From NCBI GenBank assembly GCA_963691705.1, contig OY829541.1, positions 45,835,661 to 45,899,660 on the forward strand: 64,000 bases of DNA. Reading direction: 5' to 3'. Origin of the DNA: Viola odorata. Taxonomy: Eukaryota > Streptophyta > Magnoliopsida > Malpighiales > Violaceae. The position numbers were made by a program, and so were the translations under genes. Every line of letters starts with the position of its first letter. The first letter of the stretch is position 1. Below the pieces are notes generated by a model. That model saw only the letters and a program-made list of their open reading frames with translations. It did no database searches and had not been told where the DNA came from. Shown here piece by piece: positions 28,770 to 39,490 of the stretch.

Positions 28770-30609
28770 TTTCTAAATAAGCATACAAACGAATATCCGA
28801 GTTCTAACATTTCTAAATGATCATGCATACGACTATATGTGCGAAAAGCGTCGAAATAAATAAAAAGGGTGAGAAATGTGTACTTGAGGGTAGGTACCGA
28901 TTGACTCTAACCTTTATAGTCGAGGTTAGTAACACGATTAATAATAAATAATAATCAAACAAACAAATAATTAAACTAATTATTACACGCAAGTGAATAA
29001 AATAATAAACTAATTATTACAAACCAATCAACGAATTATTAGCTAATTATTACAAATGAACGATTAATCGGTACGAAAATAATGCGATGGGCCTAGCTAA
29101 CCAGGCCAAACCGGGCCCAACTAACTAGGCCCAAAAGTTGTCTTTCTTCCTCCTGATGGCCCGATGAACAGTCTCGGCTCATCTCCTTTCTTATTCCAGC
29201 TGGGCCAGGAATAGTCCTGGCCCATCGCTTATCTGCATCACCTTTCCCTCCAAAACTGCGTCTTCTTCCTTGGGTCGCAGACGCCATTGCCGGTGACCAA
29301 GGACATGGCCAACCAAGCGAAATAGACAATCGATCCGACCAAAACAGACCCAACAAAACAACGAAGCAAAAAACAATTTAATCAATCCAAAAACAACAAG
29401 CAATTTAACCAAAAAACATCGATCCAAATAATCAAAACAAAAGCAAGAAAATTAAACCAAAATAGAGAAATTAAATGGAACCAGAATAGCAAGTAAATCA
29501 ACTAATCAAGCGCAACAATTAAATAAGCAAAAGGCAGCGATTGAATTAAAACAAAAGCAGCAACGATTAAATTAAAACAAAAGCAATTAAAATGGACGCA
29601 ACAACAATTTAAATGGAAGCAACAATTAATTAATTGGAATAGAGGCAATAATTTGATTTAATGGAAACCGAGATAGCAACTGATTAAAGGAAACAACAAC
29701 AACAATTAAATTAAAAAGACAGTAATTAATTAATTGCAGGCAAAATTGAAATGGATTGAAAGTAGAGAAATGAACCTTGCTGGAGTGTTGTTCGAAAGAG
29801 GGAGAGAGCATGAGAAATTGAGAGGGAGAGAGTGTGAATTGGTCCCCTCTTTGGTTGTCTTGAGCTTGGTATTTATAGGGGAACTTTGGAGACATGAGCT
29901 GGCCGTTGACGAGGCGCGATAACAAGGCCGGTGATGATGAAAACGCGTTGGCGAGGCAGCTTGCTGTCAGGTGCATTGATGGTCGCATTAATGAGATGGT
30001 AAGGGTTGACGTTGGGTGGTCGATGATGGCTTGCATGATGATGAACGAACGTTGGCAAGGTGATGAAGCACACAACTCTATTTTTATGGCCTGCATTAAT
30101 GCATTAATATGCTGGACTCGGGATGAGTAAGATATTTTCGGTTTGAGCTAACGGCACGAGAAATCTCATTTAAAACTGATAGAAACTCGAGCGAAAAACT
30201 TTGAAATACAAACAAAAAAAGATGACACGACATACGATAAAATAAAGTAATAAATAGTAAATAAACAAAAACGTTCGATCTATGGTCCGCTTGGAACCGA
30301 TAGAAGCTCGAACGGAAAAAGCTAAAAATACGAAATTAAATGAAATAAACTAAGATGACACAAAACAAAATAAAAAAATTGATAAATAGCAATAAACAGA
30401 AAAAGTTTGATCTACGGTCTGAGGAAAATTATTCGGGACCGATAGAAGTTGGAACGAGGAAAACAGTAAAAACACAAAAAAAAGGGAAAAAAAGGAAATG
30501 GCACAAAAATAATAATGAATACAATACGATCGATATTAAAAGGTTAGTAATATGGAGAATGATGACAAATGCAAAAAATGACGAAAACGTCAAAAATTGG
30601 GTAGCAACA
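28770..30609 (-). mobile_element. OG LTR A, right fragment
   Basis: Continues 12693 after RE-2. It matches 33000-34636 in LTR B throughout, including the minus-strand TATAAATA at 29870-29877. AT-rich; open frames inside it (for example near 29626-30096) occur in both LTRs and are not genes. Confidence 0.85.
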
Positions 30610-32599
30610 GTTGCCCCCTCTTTACTGTCTGATTAAAAAAATACAATATAGCTGAAATTTTTGATGAGCAGTAAAGATGGTTACCCCAAGTACTACAACA
30701 TTTTGAATGCAGCCCGACATGTTGGGAACCTTTAAATGGATGCAGTGCCTAAATTTTAGAGGCAATGCAAAAATGCAGAAATGTAAATGTTCGCTCAAGG
30801 AGGAGAATGCAAATGATGTCTCTCAAGGAGGATAATGCAAATGATGTCGCTCAAGGAGTCATTCAAGGAGGAGGAATGCAAAACGCAGAAATGTAAATGA
30901 TGTCGCTTTGGGAGGAGATAAAAAAACAGAAATGTAAATGATAGAATCATAAATGGTGACTCCCTGAAAATGGGGTGAAGTGTGAATTCAGGTCTGGGCG
31001 AGGGTAGCACTCGTAGTCCGTACGCTTCATTCGGATGTTTATTGGTGGTGGCTCTATTTAAATGCCTTGTAGAAATGTAATTGCTCGGATGTTTGAGGGA
31101 ATATCAAATGACTAAAGATAGGACGTGAGGGCGTGACCACTTATAAATTAAAGACAGGGTGTGGGGGTGTGACCACTCATAAATCAACAAAGGTTTATCA
31201 TGTATTACCTCGGATATTTTGTTACAGTAGATTTTGAGGTGAGTTCTGGGGCACTCAATTCCAGTGTACTTTTCAAATTCTAGAATCTTGAATTTCCGAG
31301 GTAGTGATTCCCGGCACCATGCACATATCGGCGGGACCCGTAGGGTCAAAGGGATTAGTTCCTTCGATCGCCCTCAGCCTTTCTTCCAAAAGGCTCAACC
31401 TGTTGATATTCGGCCCTTCTATTCTAACGGTGCAAAGACCAACGGCAGACGGATATCCAAAAGATGACTGAAGCTGACTCTGATCGATGCAAAGAGGTCG
31501 GGTTCCTGAAGGTCCAGGGATCGTGACTTGAGAAAAATGCCCCTGAGATGGGTGGAAATATTGGGACTCTTGCTGAACCTTGTTCGCACCGAACTCAAGA
31601 GTGGTCTTAGGGGGATGAAGAGGCGTATCGCCCTGTCTAGGATTAATGAATGGATCCTGCCACTTCCATGGAGCTCCGACAACGGATGATGGTTGGGTCG
31701 ATGAGGGACCTACTACAATAGACGAAGAGGCAGGCCCTACTATCTGGGCGGCAGAAGGATAGAAGCTGGGCGGAAAATCCGTTGTCGCCTTAGTTCGTTC
31801 TTTTTCGGCTTGTAGTGCCCTTTCTGTAGCGGCCTAAACTTGTTCTTCTAATTCCACTATTCTTGCTTTCAATGCCTCCTCAGTTTTATCATGTTCTGCC
31901 ATTTTTCGTGTTTGAAGTATGGTTATGTGGAGCTTGTGGGGAATAAATTGCTTTTTGGGAGCTATTTCTAACCTGAAAAATAAACAAGTGAAAGGGAATA
32001 GTTGTAAGTATAATCAATAATTAATATACATGTGAAATGTAATCCTAATGCCTCCACGCTGCAAGAGAAAGAGAGGGGTGAGCATGATAAAAGCAATAAT
32101 GCAAGCAAAATATAAAAATTACAAAAAGCGGAGAATTACGAAAATAACGAAGCAAATCGAAATAAACGTATACGAACATGATGCATATGCTGGGGTGACT
32201 TCAACTATTTTTAAACTGACTGAAAGGCTCCCGGGCGATACCATAAAAGTGGTCCCTCAGTAAATGGATACGTGATTGCCGACCGACCCATCAAAAGTTC
32301 ATGGCGCCCACCCATTTAGGTGTTCGAGTCCCAGTTTAGGGTCGTCAAAACTACCCAGGACACGTGTCTCAGGGCCTCACTACTACCAATCCTAATCTTA
32401 TTTGGAAAGGGCACGACAGCATGACATTATGCGTGAAATGCATATGACAATATAACAATTATCAAAGCTAGTAAACAAATAACAATCATAAAAAACAAAT
32501 TATTAAAGTGAGTAAATAATAATAAAAAAACAAACACCTCAAAAATAAAAATAAAAAAAATCGGCTTCAACCCTACAAGTCCCAGTGAAGTCGTCAAAC
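30610..32599 (-). other. Internal region of OG
   Basis: About 2 kb between the LTRs. The only coding trace is the gag remnant. Near 30780-30930 a motif of about 27 bases around AATGCAAATGATGTCGCTC recurs three to four times, and near 31120-31190 GTGACCACTTATAAAT recurs twice. A polypurine tract touches 30610. Confidence 0.6.
31175..31902 (-). pseudogene. Ogre-like gag N-terminus, frameshifted
   Basis: From the ATG at 31902 the frame gives an acidic coiled segment (Glu-Glu-Ala-Leu-Lys-Ala-Arg), a TAG stop about 22 codons in, a long Pro/Ser-rich stretch, then Leu-Glu-Glu-Arg-Leu-Arg-Ala-Ile-Glu-Gly and Met-Cys-Met-Val-Pro-Gly. A frameshift near 31310 leads into Phe-Glu-Lys-Tyr-Thr-Gly...Cys-Pro-Arg-Thr-His-Leu-Lys and Tyr-Cys-Asn-Lys. 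This matches my memory of gag in Ogre-type Tat elements. The sequence ends near 31175, before the gag core and all of pol. Confidence 0.68.
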
Positions 32600-34636
32600 T
32601 TTCGCACCCCCTTTTCAATTTTACGCGAGCCAGTTCGGGATGGATGTGAGACAAAACAGACCATCTCACATAAGGTTTAGGGAAACCTAAGGTCCAAAAG
32701 AGAAAGAAAATAAAATAAAAACTATGGCACAATAAAAGGGTCTAAACCCGAGAACAACAGTTCTGGGTCGATTTATGGACTCGAGAAGGTGTTAGGCACC
32801 CGAGTCTCATATAAAAAGGTTACCAGTTGAAAGAAAGAGGTAAAAAACATTTGAAAATAAGTAATGGGCCCTCAGAGGAATCGCCGCTTTAGTATTTTTC
32901 GTTGTTCGGGACTGGTTGGGACTGATTTTTAGCAGAACTAACCGTTTAATCTTTACTAAAGTGGGCGCCCTCTATCATCATCGGGCCAATGCTCACAAAG
33001 CAAATCGAGTTCTAACAATTCTAAATGATCATACATACGACTATATATGGGGAAAGCGTCGAAATAAATAAAAAAGTGAGAAATGTGTACATGAGGGTGG
33101 GTACCGATTGACTCTAACCTATATAGCCGAGGTAAGTAACACAAGTAATAATAAATAATAATCAAACAAAAAAAATTAAACTAATTATTACACTCAAGTG
33201 AATAAAATAATAAACTAATTATTACAAACCAATCAACAAATTATTAACTAATTATTACCAATGAAGGATTAATATGTATGAAAATAATGCGATGGGCCTA
33301 GCTAACCAGGCCCAAAAACTGTCTTCTTCCTCCTGATGGGCCAATGAACAGTCTCGGCCCATCTCCTTTCTTATTCCAGCTGGCCCATCACTTATCTGCA
33401 TCATCTTTCCCTCCAAAACTGCATCCCCAGTGCCATTGTCGGCGACAAAGGACGCAACCAACCAAACGAAACAGACAATCGATCTGACAAAAATAGACCC
33501 AATAAAACAACGAAGCAAACCAGGCAAAAAGCAATTCAATCAATCCAAAAACAACAAGCGATTTAACCAAAAACAACGATCCAAATAGTCAAAACAAAAG
33601 CAAGAAAATTAAACCAAAATAGAGAAATTAAATGGAACCAAAAAAACAAGTAAATCAACTCAATCAAGCACATCAATTAAATAAGCAAAAGGCAGCGATT
33701 GAATTAAAACAAAAGTAGCAGCGATTAAATTAAAACAAAAGCAATTAAAATGGACGCAACAACAATTTAAATGGAAGCAACAATTACTTGGGAGTAGTGG
33801 TTAATTAATTAGAATAGAGGTAGTAATTTGATTTAAAGGAAACTGAGATAGCAATTGATTAAAGGAAACAATAGCAATAATTAAATTAAAAAGACAGTAA
33901 TTAATTAATTGCATGCAAAATTGAAATGGATTGAAAGCAGAGAAATGGACCTTGTTGGAGGGATGTTCGAAAGAGGGAGAGAGTGTGAATTGGTCCCCTC
34001 TTTGGTTGTCTTGAGCTTGGTATTTATAGGGGAACTTTGGAGACATGAGCTGGCCGTTGACGAGGCGCGATGACAAGGCCGGTGATGATGAAAACGCGTT
34101 GGCGAGGCATCTGGCTGTTAGGTGCATTGATGGTCGCATTAATGAGATGGTAAGGGTTGACGTTGGGTCGTCGATGATGGCTTGCGTGATGATGAACGAA
34201 CGTCGGATAGGTGTTGGAGCACACAACTCTATTTTTATGGCCTGCATTAATGCATTAATGTACTGGACTAGAGACGAGTAAGATATTTTTGTTTCGAGCT
34301 AACGACACGAGAAATCTCATTTAAAACTGATAGAAACTAGAGGGAATTTTTTTTAAATATAAACGAAAAAATATGGCATGACACACGAAACAAAATAAAA
34401 ACAAATGATAAATAGTAATAAACATAAAAAGTTTGATCTACGGTCTGAGGAAAATTGCTCAGGACCGATAGAAGTTCGAATGAGAAAATTGGTAAAAACA
34501 CAGAAAAAGGGGAAATAAAAGGAAATGGCACGAAAACAATAAAGAAGACAATACAGTTGATATTAAAAGGTTAATAATATGGCGAATGACAACAAATGCA
34601 AAAAATGACGAAAACGTCAAAAATCTGGTAGCAACA
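32600..34636 (-). mobile_element. OG LTR B (5' LTR)
   Basis: 2037 bases, homologous to LTR A. It ends in GCAACA at 34631-34636; the outermost bases at its inner edge are decayed (TTTCGCACC for TGTTGCACC). Minus-strand TATAAATA at 34021-34028. Confidence 0.85.
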
Positions 34637-34661
34637 GCACCATAATCCATTTTTCAGCCAT
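34637..34661 (-). pseudogene. First eight codons of the split MULE transposase
   Basis: The minus strand starts with ATG at 34661 and reads Met-Ala-Glu-Lys-Trp-Ile-Met-Val. Removing OG and one copy of GCACC joins it in frame to 12227, giving Leu-Cys-Tyr-Trp-Asn-Arg next. OG therefore inserted just inside the start of the MULE gene. Sequence to the right (34662-34857) is its former upstream region. Confidence 0.8.
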
Positions 34662-34719
34662 ATGTAACTCTTTATAATCAAAAGTAAATAAGGTCAACTA
34701 TTTACAACATATAGGTTAC

Positions 34720-34857
34720 TCACACGACAAGTACTAGTCTTGTTTCTTGCAATTACAATGATAGAACTACCGCAATCAAATACTAGGATTCTGAAACTTG
34801 CTTAGGAGTACACACAAATACTAACAGTTTCTGCCTTGATTACTTCCACAACAAGTA
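34720..34857 (+). repeat. Direct repeat flanking the inverted-LTR insertion, left unit
   Basis: Starts AAGTACTAGTCTTGTTTCT. It matches 37440-37575 in the same orientation with moderate divergence. The target was therefore probably a two-unit tandem repeat, hit at the unit boundary. Confidence 0.65.
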
Positions 34858-35682
34858 TGATACGATACTGGGTTGCCCGAGGTTCATAGCACATGAATCC
34901 CGATCTAGTTCAAGTCTAGATTTGCAACGATGCAGAATAATAACTCTCTTGAGCGTTTGACCCTGCTAATAATCTGTACTAGCCTACCCAAATCAAGTAA
35001 AAAAGGATCTTGATTCAAAACCCTAACCCTGTATTCAACCTATGAATACCAACCTAGGCGAAGCGACTCAATAAAGTGGACTTTCGGTTTTACTTGTCGA
35101 TCTATTCGAGAGTCCGATCTCAAACAGGAACAAGGTTCAAGACTGAACAATGGAGATAAAATTCTCTGATTTTTAATTATCAAAATTCCTAACCTTACAA
35201 TGAATAAGGAGGCTTCATTATATAGGAAAACCTAATCCTTACAAAAGGAATCCTTTCCTTAATAAAACTTCTATAATTAATTAAGATAGCTAACTTAATT
35301 AAATAAAATCCAAACTAATTTAATTAAGTCAAAAAATAGCTAATTAAAAAAAAAATCGGAGTTTCCATCTTAGAAGCAAAGTTGTCGATTTCAGGCAGAT
35401 CGGTGTTGGCGGCATGCCGCTAGTCTCGGTAAAATCCGCACCCTCCACTACGATCCTAGCGGCATGCCACTAGCTTCGGCAGACACTGTCCAAAATTCCG
35501 AATTTTGGATTGAAATGAGCGAAACAAGTCGCGACTCTTTCTCCCGCAGCACAGCTTCTTCGATAAGTGTCTCACACTGTAATTCCTTGTAGATAAGTTG
35601 TGATGACTTTGCTTGCAACTCCTTGCTCCTCGCACGAGTCATAGGTCCGTTGGGCGTTAATGGTATATTGGGGATCGTATCA
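34858..35682 (-). mobile_element. LTR (full) of INV
   Basis: 825 bases with 9-base inverted ends. It is in normal 3' LTR position relative to the integrase on the minus strand. Contains AT-rich sequence and TAATTAAT-type runs. Confidence 0.75.
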
Positions 35683-36895
35683 TTCCCCCCCCCCCCCCCC
35701 TTTTGAAAGAATTCGCCCTCGAATTCGCTCCAACCAGCTCCTCATCATCATCACCTACATCAAACAAAGCTAAGTCAGTAACGTTAAACGTGGCACTAAA
35801 TGAACCATACTCGCTAGGGAGGTCAAGCTTGTAGGCGCTGTTGTTGATCTTCTCGACGATCTGAAACAGTCCATCTCCTCTGTCGGATAGCTTGCCCCGA
35901 CGTTTAGCTAGAAACCGCTCGCGGCGTAAGTGCAGCCACACCCAGTCCCCTACGTTAAAGGAAGCCGTCGTTCTTCCTTTAGTGCGCTTACGCGTTACCA
36001 GCTCGTTCGCCTTCTCAATGTTACGCTTAGCTTGCTCTTGGATTTTCTTTACCATCTCCACTTTTTGAGCTCCATCTAAACTTGACACATCACTTAAAGG
36101 TAAAGGGGTCAAATCTAATGGAGTCAAGGGATTAAAACCATAAACAATCTCAAACGGTGAATAGTGAGTGCTCGAATAAACAGAACGATTATAAGCAAAT
36201 TCAATAAAAGATATATGGTCAGTCCAAGTAGAATTATGCTTAGAAACCAAAGTGCGCAATAAAGACCCTAAAGTCCTATTAACTACTTTAGTTTGCCCAT
36301 CGGTTTGTGGATGACATGACGTAGAATAAAGCAATTTAGTCCCTAGTTTCTTCCACAAAACCCGCCAAAAATAGCTCAGAAACTTACTATCTCGATCGCT
36401 AACAATACTAGTAGGAACTCCAAGCAAACGGACTACTTCTTTAAAGAGCAAGTTAGTGATGTAGGTCGCATCATTAGTACTAGAACAAGGAATGAAATGT
36501 GCCATCTTTGAGAACCGATCGACCACCATAAAAATACTATCCGTACCTCTCCTAGATTTAGGCAATCCTACTACAAAATCCATGGACAAATCGGTCCAAG
36601 GATGGGAGGGTACTGGTAAGGGCATGTACTCAACATGGTTGGTCATTCTCGACTTGGCCCTACGACAATCTAAACACCTAGCAACTGAGCGCGTGACATC
36701 ACGCTTCATCTTAGGCCAATAAAAGTGATCCTTGAGTACCTTTAAGGTTTTAGTCACTCCAAAGTGACCCATCAATCCCCCACAGTGTGCTTCTTGTATA
36801 AGCAACTCTTTTAAAGAATAATGAGGTACACATAAACGTTTACGCTTAAACAAATATCCATCATATCTATAAAATTGAGACTTGACAACATGCAT
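35657..36895 (-). pseudogene. Ty3/gypsy integrase fragment of INV, catalytic Glu changed
   Basis: An open frame of 412 residues. An HHCC zinc region comes first (Glu-Ala-His...Gly-His-Phe-Gly, Cys-Leu-Asp-Cys). The core follows with Ser-Met-Asp-Phe-Val and Val-Ser-Asp-Arg-Asp-Ser-Lys-Phe. At the third catalytic site the usual Glu in Gln-Thr-Glu-Val-Val-Asn is Lys here, which should abolish activity. The C-terminal part (Arg-Gly-Asp-Gly, Tyr-Lys-Leu-Asp-Leu-Pro) matches elements unrelated to the RE family. No chromodomain is visible. Everything upstream in pol is missing. The frame runs through a G-rich purine tract into the LTR. Confidence 0.82.
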
Positions 36896-36914
36896 ACAAG
36901 AATTATAAAGTTCT

Positions 36915-37439
36915 CCGAAATCTACATCATAAACTCTGAATTTTCTATTTAAATTAGCTATTTTATGACTTAATTAAATTAGCTTGGATTTTATTTAATT
37001 AAGTTAGCTATCTTAATTAATTATAGAAGTTTTATGAAGGAAAGGATTCCTTTTGTAAGGATTATATTTTCCTATATAAAGGAGCCTCCTTATTCATTGT
37101 AAGGTTACGAATTTTGATAATTAAAAATCAGAGAATTTTCTCTCCATTGTTCAGTCTTGAACCTTGTTCCTGTTTGAGATCGGACTCTCGAATAGATCGG
37201 CAAGTAAAATCAAAAGTCCACTTTATTGAGTCGCTTCGCCTAGGTTGGTATTCACAGGTTGAATACAGGGTTAGGGTTTCGAATCAAGATCCTTTCTTAC
37301 TTGATTTGGGTTGGCTAGTACAGGTTATTAGCAGGGTCAAACACTCAAGAGAGTTATCATTCCGCATCATTGCAAATCCAGGCTTGAATTAGATCGGGAT
37401 TCACGTGCTACGAACCTCGGGCAACCCAGGATCATATCA
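36915..37439 (+). mobile_element. Inverted partial LTR of INV
   Basis: Its reverse complement matches 34858-35345 (for example GGGTTGCCCGAGGTTC near the ends) with scattered differences. About 340 bases of the LTR are absent where it meets the integrase fragment. Confidence 0.78.
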
Positions 37440-37575
37440 AAGTACTAGTCTTGTTTCTAGAAAACTATAATGAAAAACTGCCATAATCAAGAATTAGATT
37501 AATCCTAATACTTGCCTAGCAATAAACGCAAGTACAAACACTTTCTGCCTAGATTACTCCGACAAAAGCCCTTAG
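37440..37575 (+). repeat. Direct repeat flanking INV, right unit
   Basis: Homologous to 34720-34857. Its first five bases, AAGTA, are the target-site duplication. Confidence 0.6.
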
Positions 37576-38969
37576 TATTACGATAGTGATAGAGATTAAG
37601 AGATCTCGTTAGGATTCAATTATTGTGGGAAAAAAGAGTAGAAAATATGAAGGTGAGTAAGTTAACCTTTATTGTTGTCACTATCTTTCTCGTCCTACTA
37701 TAATCTTCCTACATACTTATTTCAAAATTTCCTGTTCACTTTCATAAATTTTCAATGTCAATTTATCAAAATAACCAAATTAAGGAACGTGAGTAACCTA
37801 TGTGTTGTGAATGTAAAGCAATACATCAAATTCTGTCAACAACATTTGCAAACGCTAATCAAAACATAGTACTCTCTCTTCTTTTTATTCTATAAAATTA
37901 TTCACAAAGTTTGAATCTTTCAATCTCAAGTAAGAAAAACAAAGCAAACCCGAATTCAAAATAACACAACTCATAAAACCCATGTGTGAATTAAGTTAAT
38001 CTTCTTAACATGGCCACGCTTGTAAACATGAATTAAATTGAAAACTTAAAAAAATAAGAAAAATAACCTTTGAAAAAAAACTGAATGAGAATTTGTATTT
38101 ACCTTGCGCACCAGAAGGCCATGGCACAACGTCACACAATTGTCGAGTCAAAAATAGACAGAGAGTTAATAATCAATTCGAACGATAGTTAGAGAAAAAA
38201 AAGATGCATATAACGTGGAGGTAGAGAAGATAAACATATTTAGGGTTTGTTTATTCATTAAATTATTTTTTAATAAAATCTTCTAATAATTAATAACGGA
38301 TGTGGAGCTGACATGGACAAAATGACCATTAGTTAGTAATTATGCTAAAAAGTACTAGACAATGGGAAATAAGTTTATAAAATACAATTTATTGGGGAAA
38401 AAATCGTATAAATTGGGTTAATACAACCAATGGTTCTAAATGTTTGTCATTTTATTTTAATCAGTCCCAAATATTTTTTTCTATTTTTATCGGTCCTAAA
38501 CGTTTTATCCGTTAATTCAATGTAGTCTTAACTGTCAAAACTGTAAAAAAAAACATTGACAGAGACAAACTCCATTAGATTTTAGTATTTTAATATTTTT
38601 TCTAACAATCAGGCCCCATCATGTGGCACGTCAGCCATAGAAAGAAGAAAGAAAAAAAAGAGAAACAAATTGCAAATCAATTAAATACAAAAATTTGTAT
38701 TAAAGGTCTAGAAAACCATTTGAAAATAGAAAACTCTTCTCTTCCTCCTTCTCTCCTCCACTAGAAATCATAAATCCAAAAAAACTTCTTCCTTATCTGC
38801 CTTCATCTCCCAAAATGAGCTTAACTCGTGGTTCTTCTTCCAACTCTCCGATATTTGCAAAGTCATCGGTCTTGTTGTCGACCATTTCTCAGTCAATGTT
38901 GAATTCCAGTTATCACATGTGATAGGAAAAGGAAAGTTGAGAACTTTGTGTCTCATTAGTATAACAAGG
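37576..38969. other. AT-rich stretch without recognised gene
   Basis: No convincing coding region on either strand. T- and A-rich sequence predominates, with a stretch near 38420-38530 resembling degenerate transposon-end sequence (repeated 'CCTAAA(C/T)GTTT'). It probably belongs to the upstream part of the MULE fragment that follows. Confidence 0.35.
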
Positions 38970-39362
38970 AAATGTTCTTAAATTCCTATGCAAACTCCAT
39001 CAAACCAGTTAGTGATGCAAGATTCAGGCCCAAGACTAGTTTACCATATATAAAAGCACCACCATTAAAGATGGTGAAGGGGAGGCCTAGAAAGAAGAGG
39101 ATACCTGAGTTTTGGGAGCTTGCAAATAAGAACAGGAAACCTAAGCGTGGTGAAGAACGAAGATGTACCAGCTACTTCAAGCGTGGCCATAACTCAAAGA
39201 CATGCTCAAGGATGCAAACAACCAAGTATGTTCAATCATTTGTGCAATTACTTGATATTCTCTACCTTTATTGTCATTAATGCAACTTCTTTTTATATGC
39301 AGGGTGGTAGTGATGCAAGAGTTACAACAACTATGACTGGAACTCTAGTGATTAGCACTTAA
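38970..39362 (+). pseudogene. MULE transposase C-terminal fragment
   Basis: The frame at 38972-39280 contains Pro-Pro-Leu-Lys-Met-Val-Lys-Gly-Arg-Pro-Arg-Lys-Lys-Arg and a zinc-knuckle-like Cys-Thr-Ser-Tyr...Gly-His-Asn...Cys. The second Cys of the knuckle is Tyr. This is the usual tail of plant Mutator-like transposases. A possible intron follows (GTATGT near 39226 to GCAG near 39302). The DDE core is absent. Distinct from the split MULE copy. Confidence 0.68.
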
Positions 39363-39490
39363 GAATCCACATATGCCCCTAATCTAGTGATAAGAACCCA
39401 AGCTTCAGTTTTTGCTCAGGGATGCCAATTCCGCTCGCAAATATAGATATCATCCCAATACCCGTAATCGTGGGTGGGTAATACCCGCAT

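Larger units (their letters stand above)
12233..34636 (-). mobile_element. OG: Ogre-like (Tat-lineage) LTR element, deletion derivative, hosting RE-2
   Basis: The ends TGTTGC and GCAACA are flanked by GCACC duplications. LTR A is 12233-12693 plus 28770-30609 (interrupted by RE-2) and LTR B is 32600-34636, each 2.0-2.3 kb and related along their length. The internal region, about 2 kb, has only a gag remnant at 31175-31902. The polypurine tract on the minus strand (AAAGAGGGGGC) touches LTR A. Next to LTR B, the minus strand reads TTTGACGACTTCACTGGGAC, resembling the tRNA-Arg-type primer site I recall for Ogre elements. Pol is absent, so the element depended on a partner or lost pol after insertion. 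Confidence 0.8.
34858..37439 (-). mobile_element. INV: gypsy-derived insertion with inverted LTRs
   Basis: Left LTR 34858-35682 starts TGATACGAT and ends ATCGTATCA. A minus-strand poly-G purine tract and an integrase-containing pol fragment follow. The right end (about 36915-37439) is the first half kilobase of the left LTR in reverse orientation, ending ATCATATCA. AAGTA at 34853-34857 and 37440-37444 forms a target duplication. A normal LTR element would have direct repeats, so this is a rearranged molecule. Confidence 0.75.

Noticed and set aside
29626..30096. Minus-strand open frame of 156 codons
   Set aside because: The matching frame at 33801-34247 lies in the other LTR of OG; both include the LTR TATA region. 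LTR sequence, not a gene.
35657..36895. INV integrase as part of RE or ATH elements
   Set aside because: Its motifs (Ser-Arg-Arg-Gly-Thr-Asp-Ser-Ile-Phe) and LTR differ from those of both families.
38400..38700. A small inverted-repeat transposon
   Set aside because: Sequence resembles transposon ends, but I could not find matching terminal inverted repeats or a target duplication.
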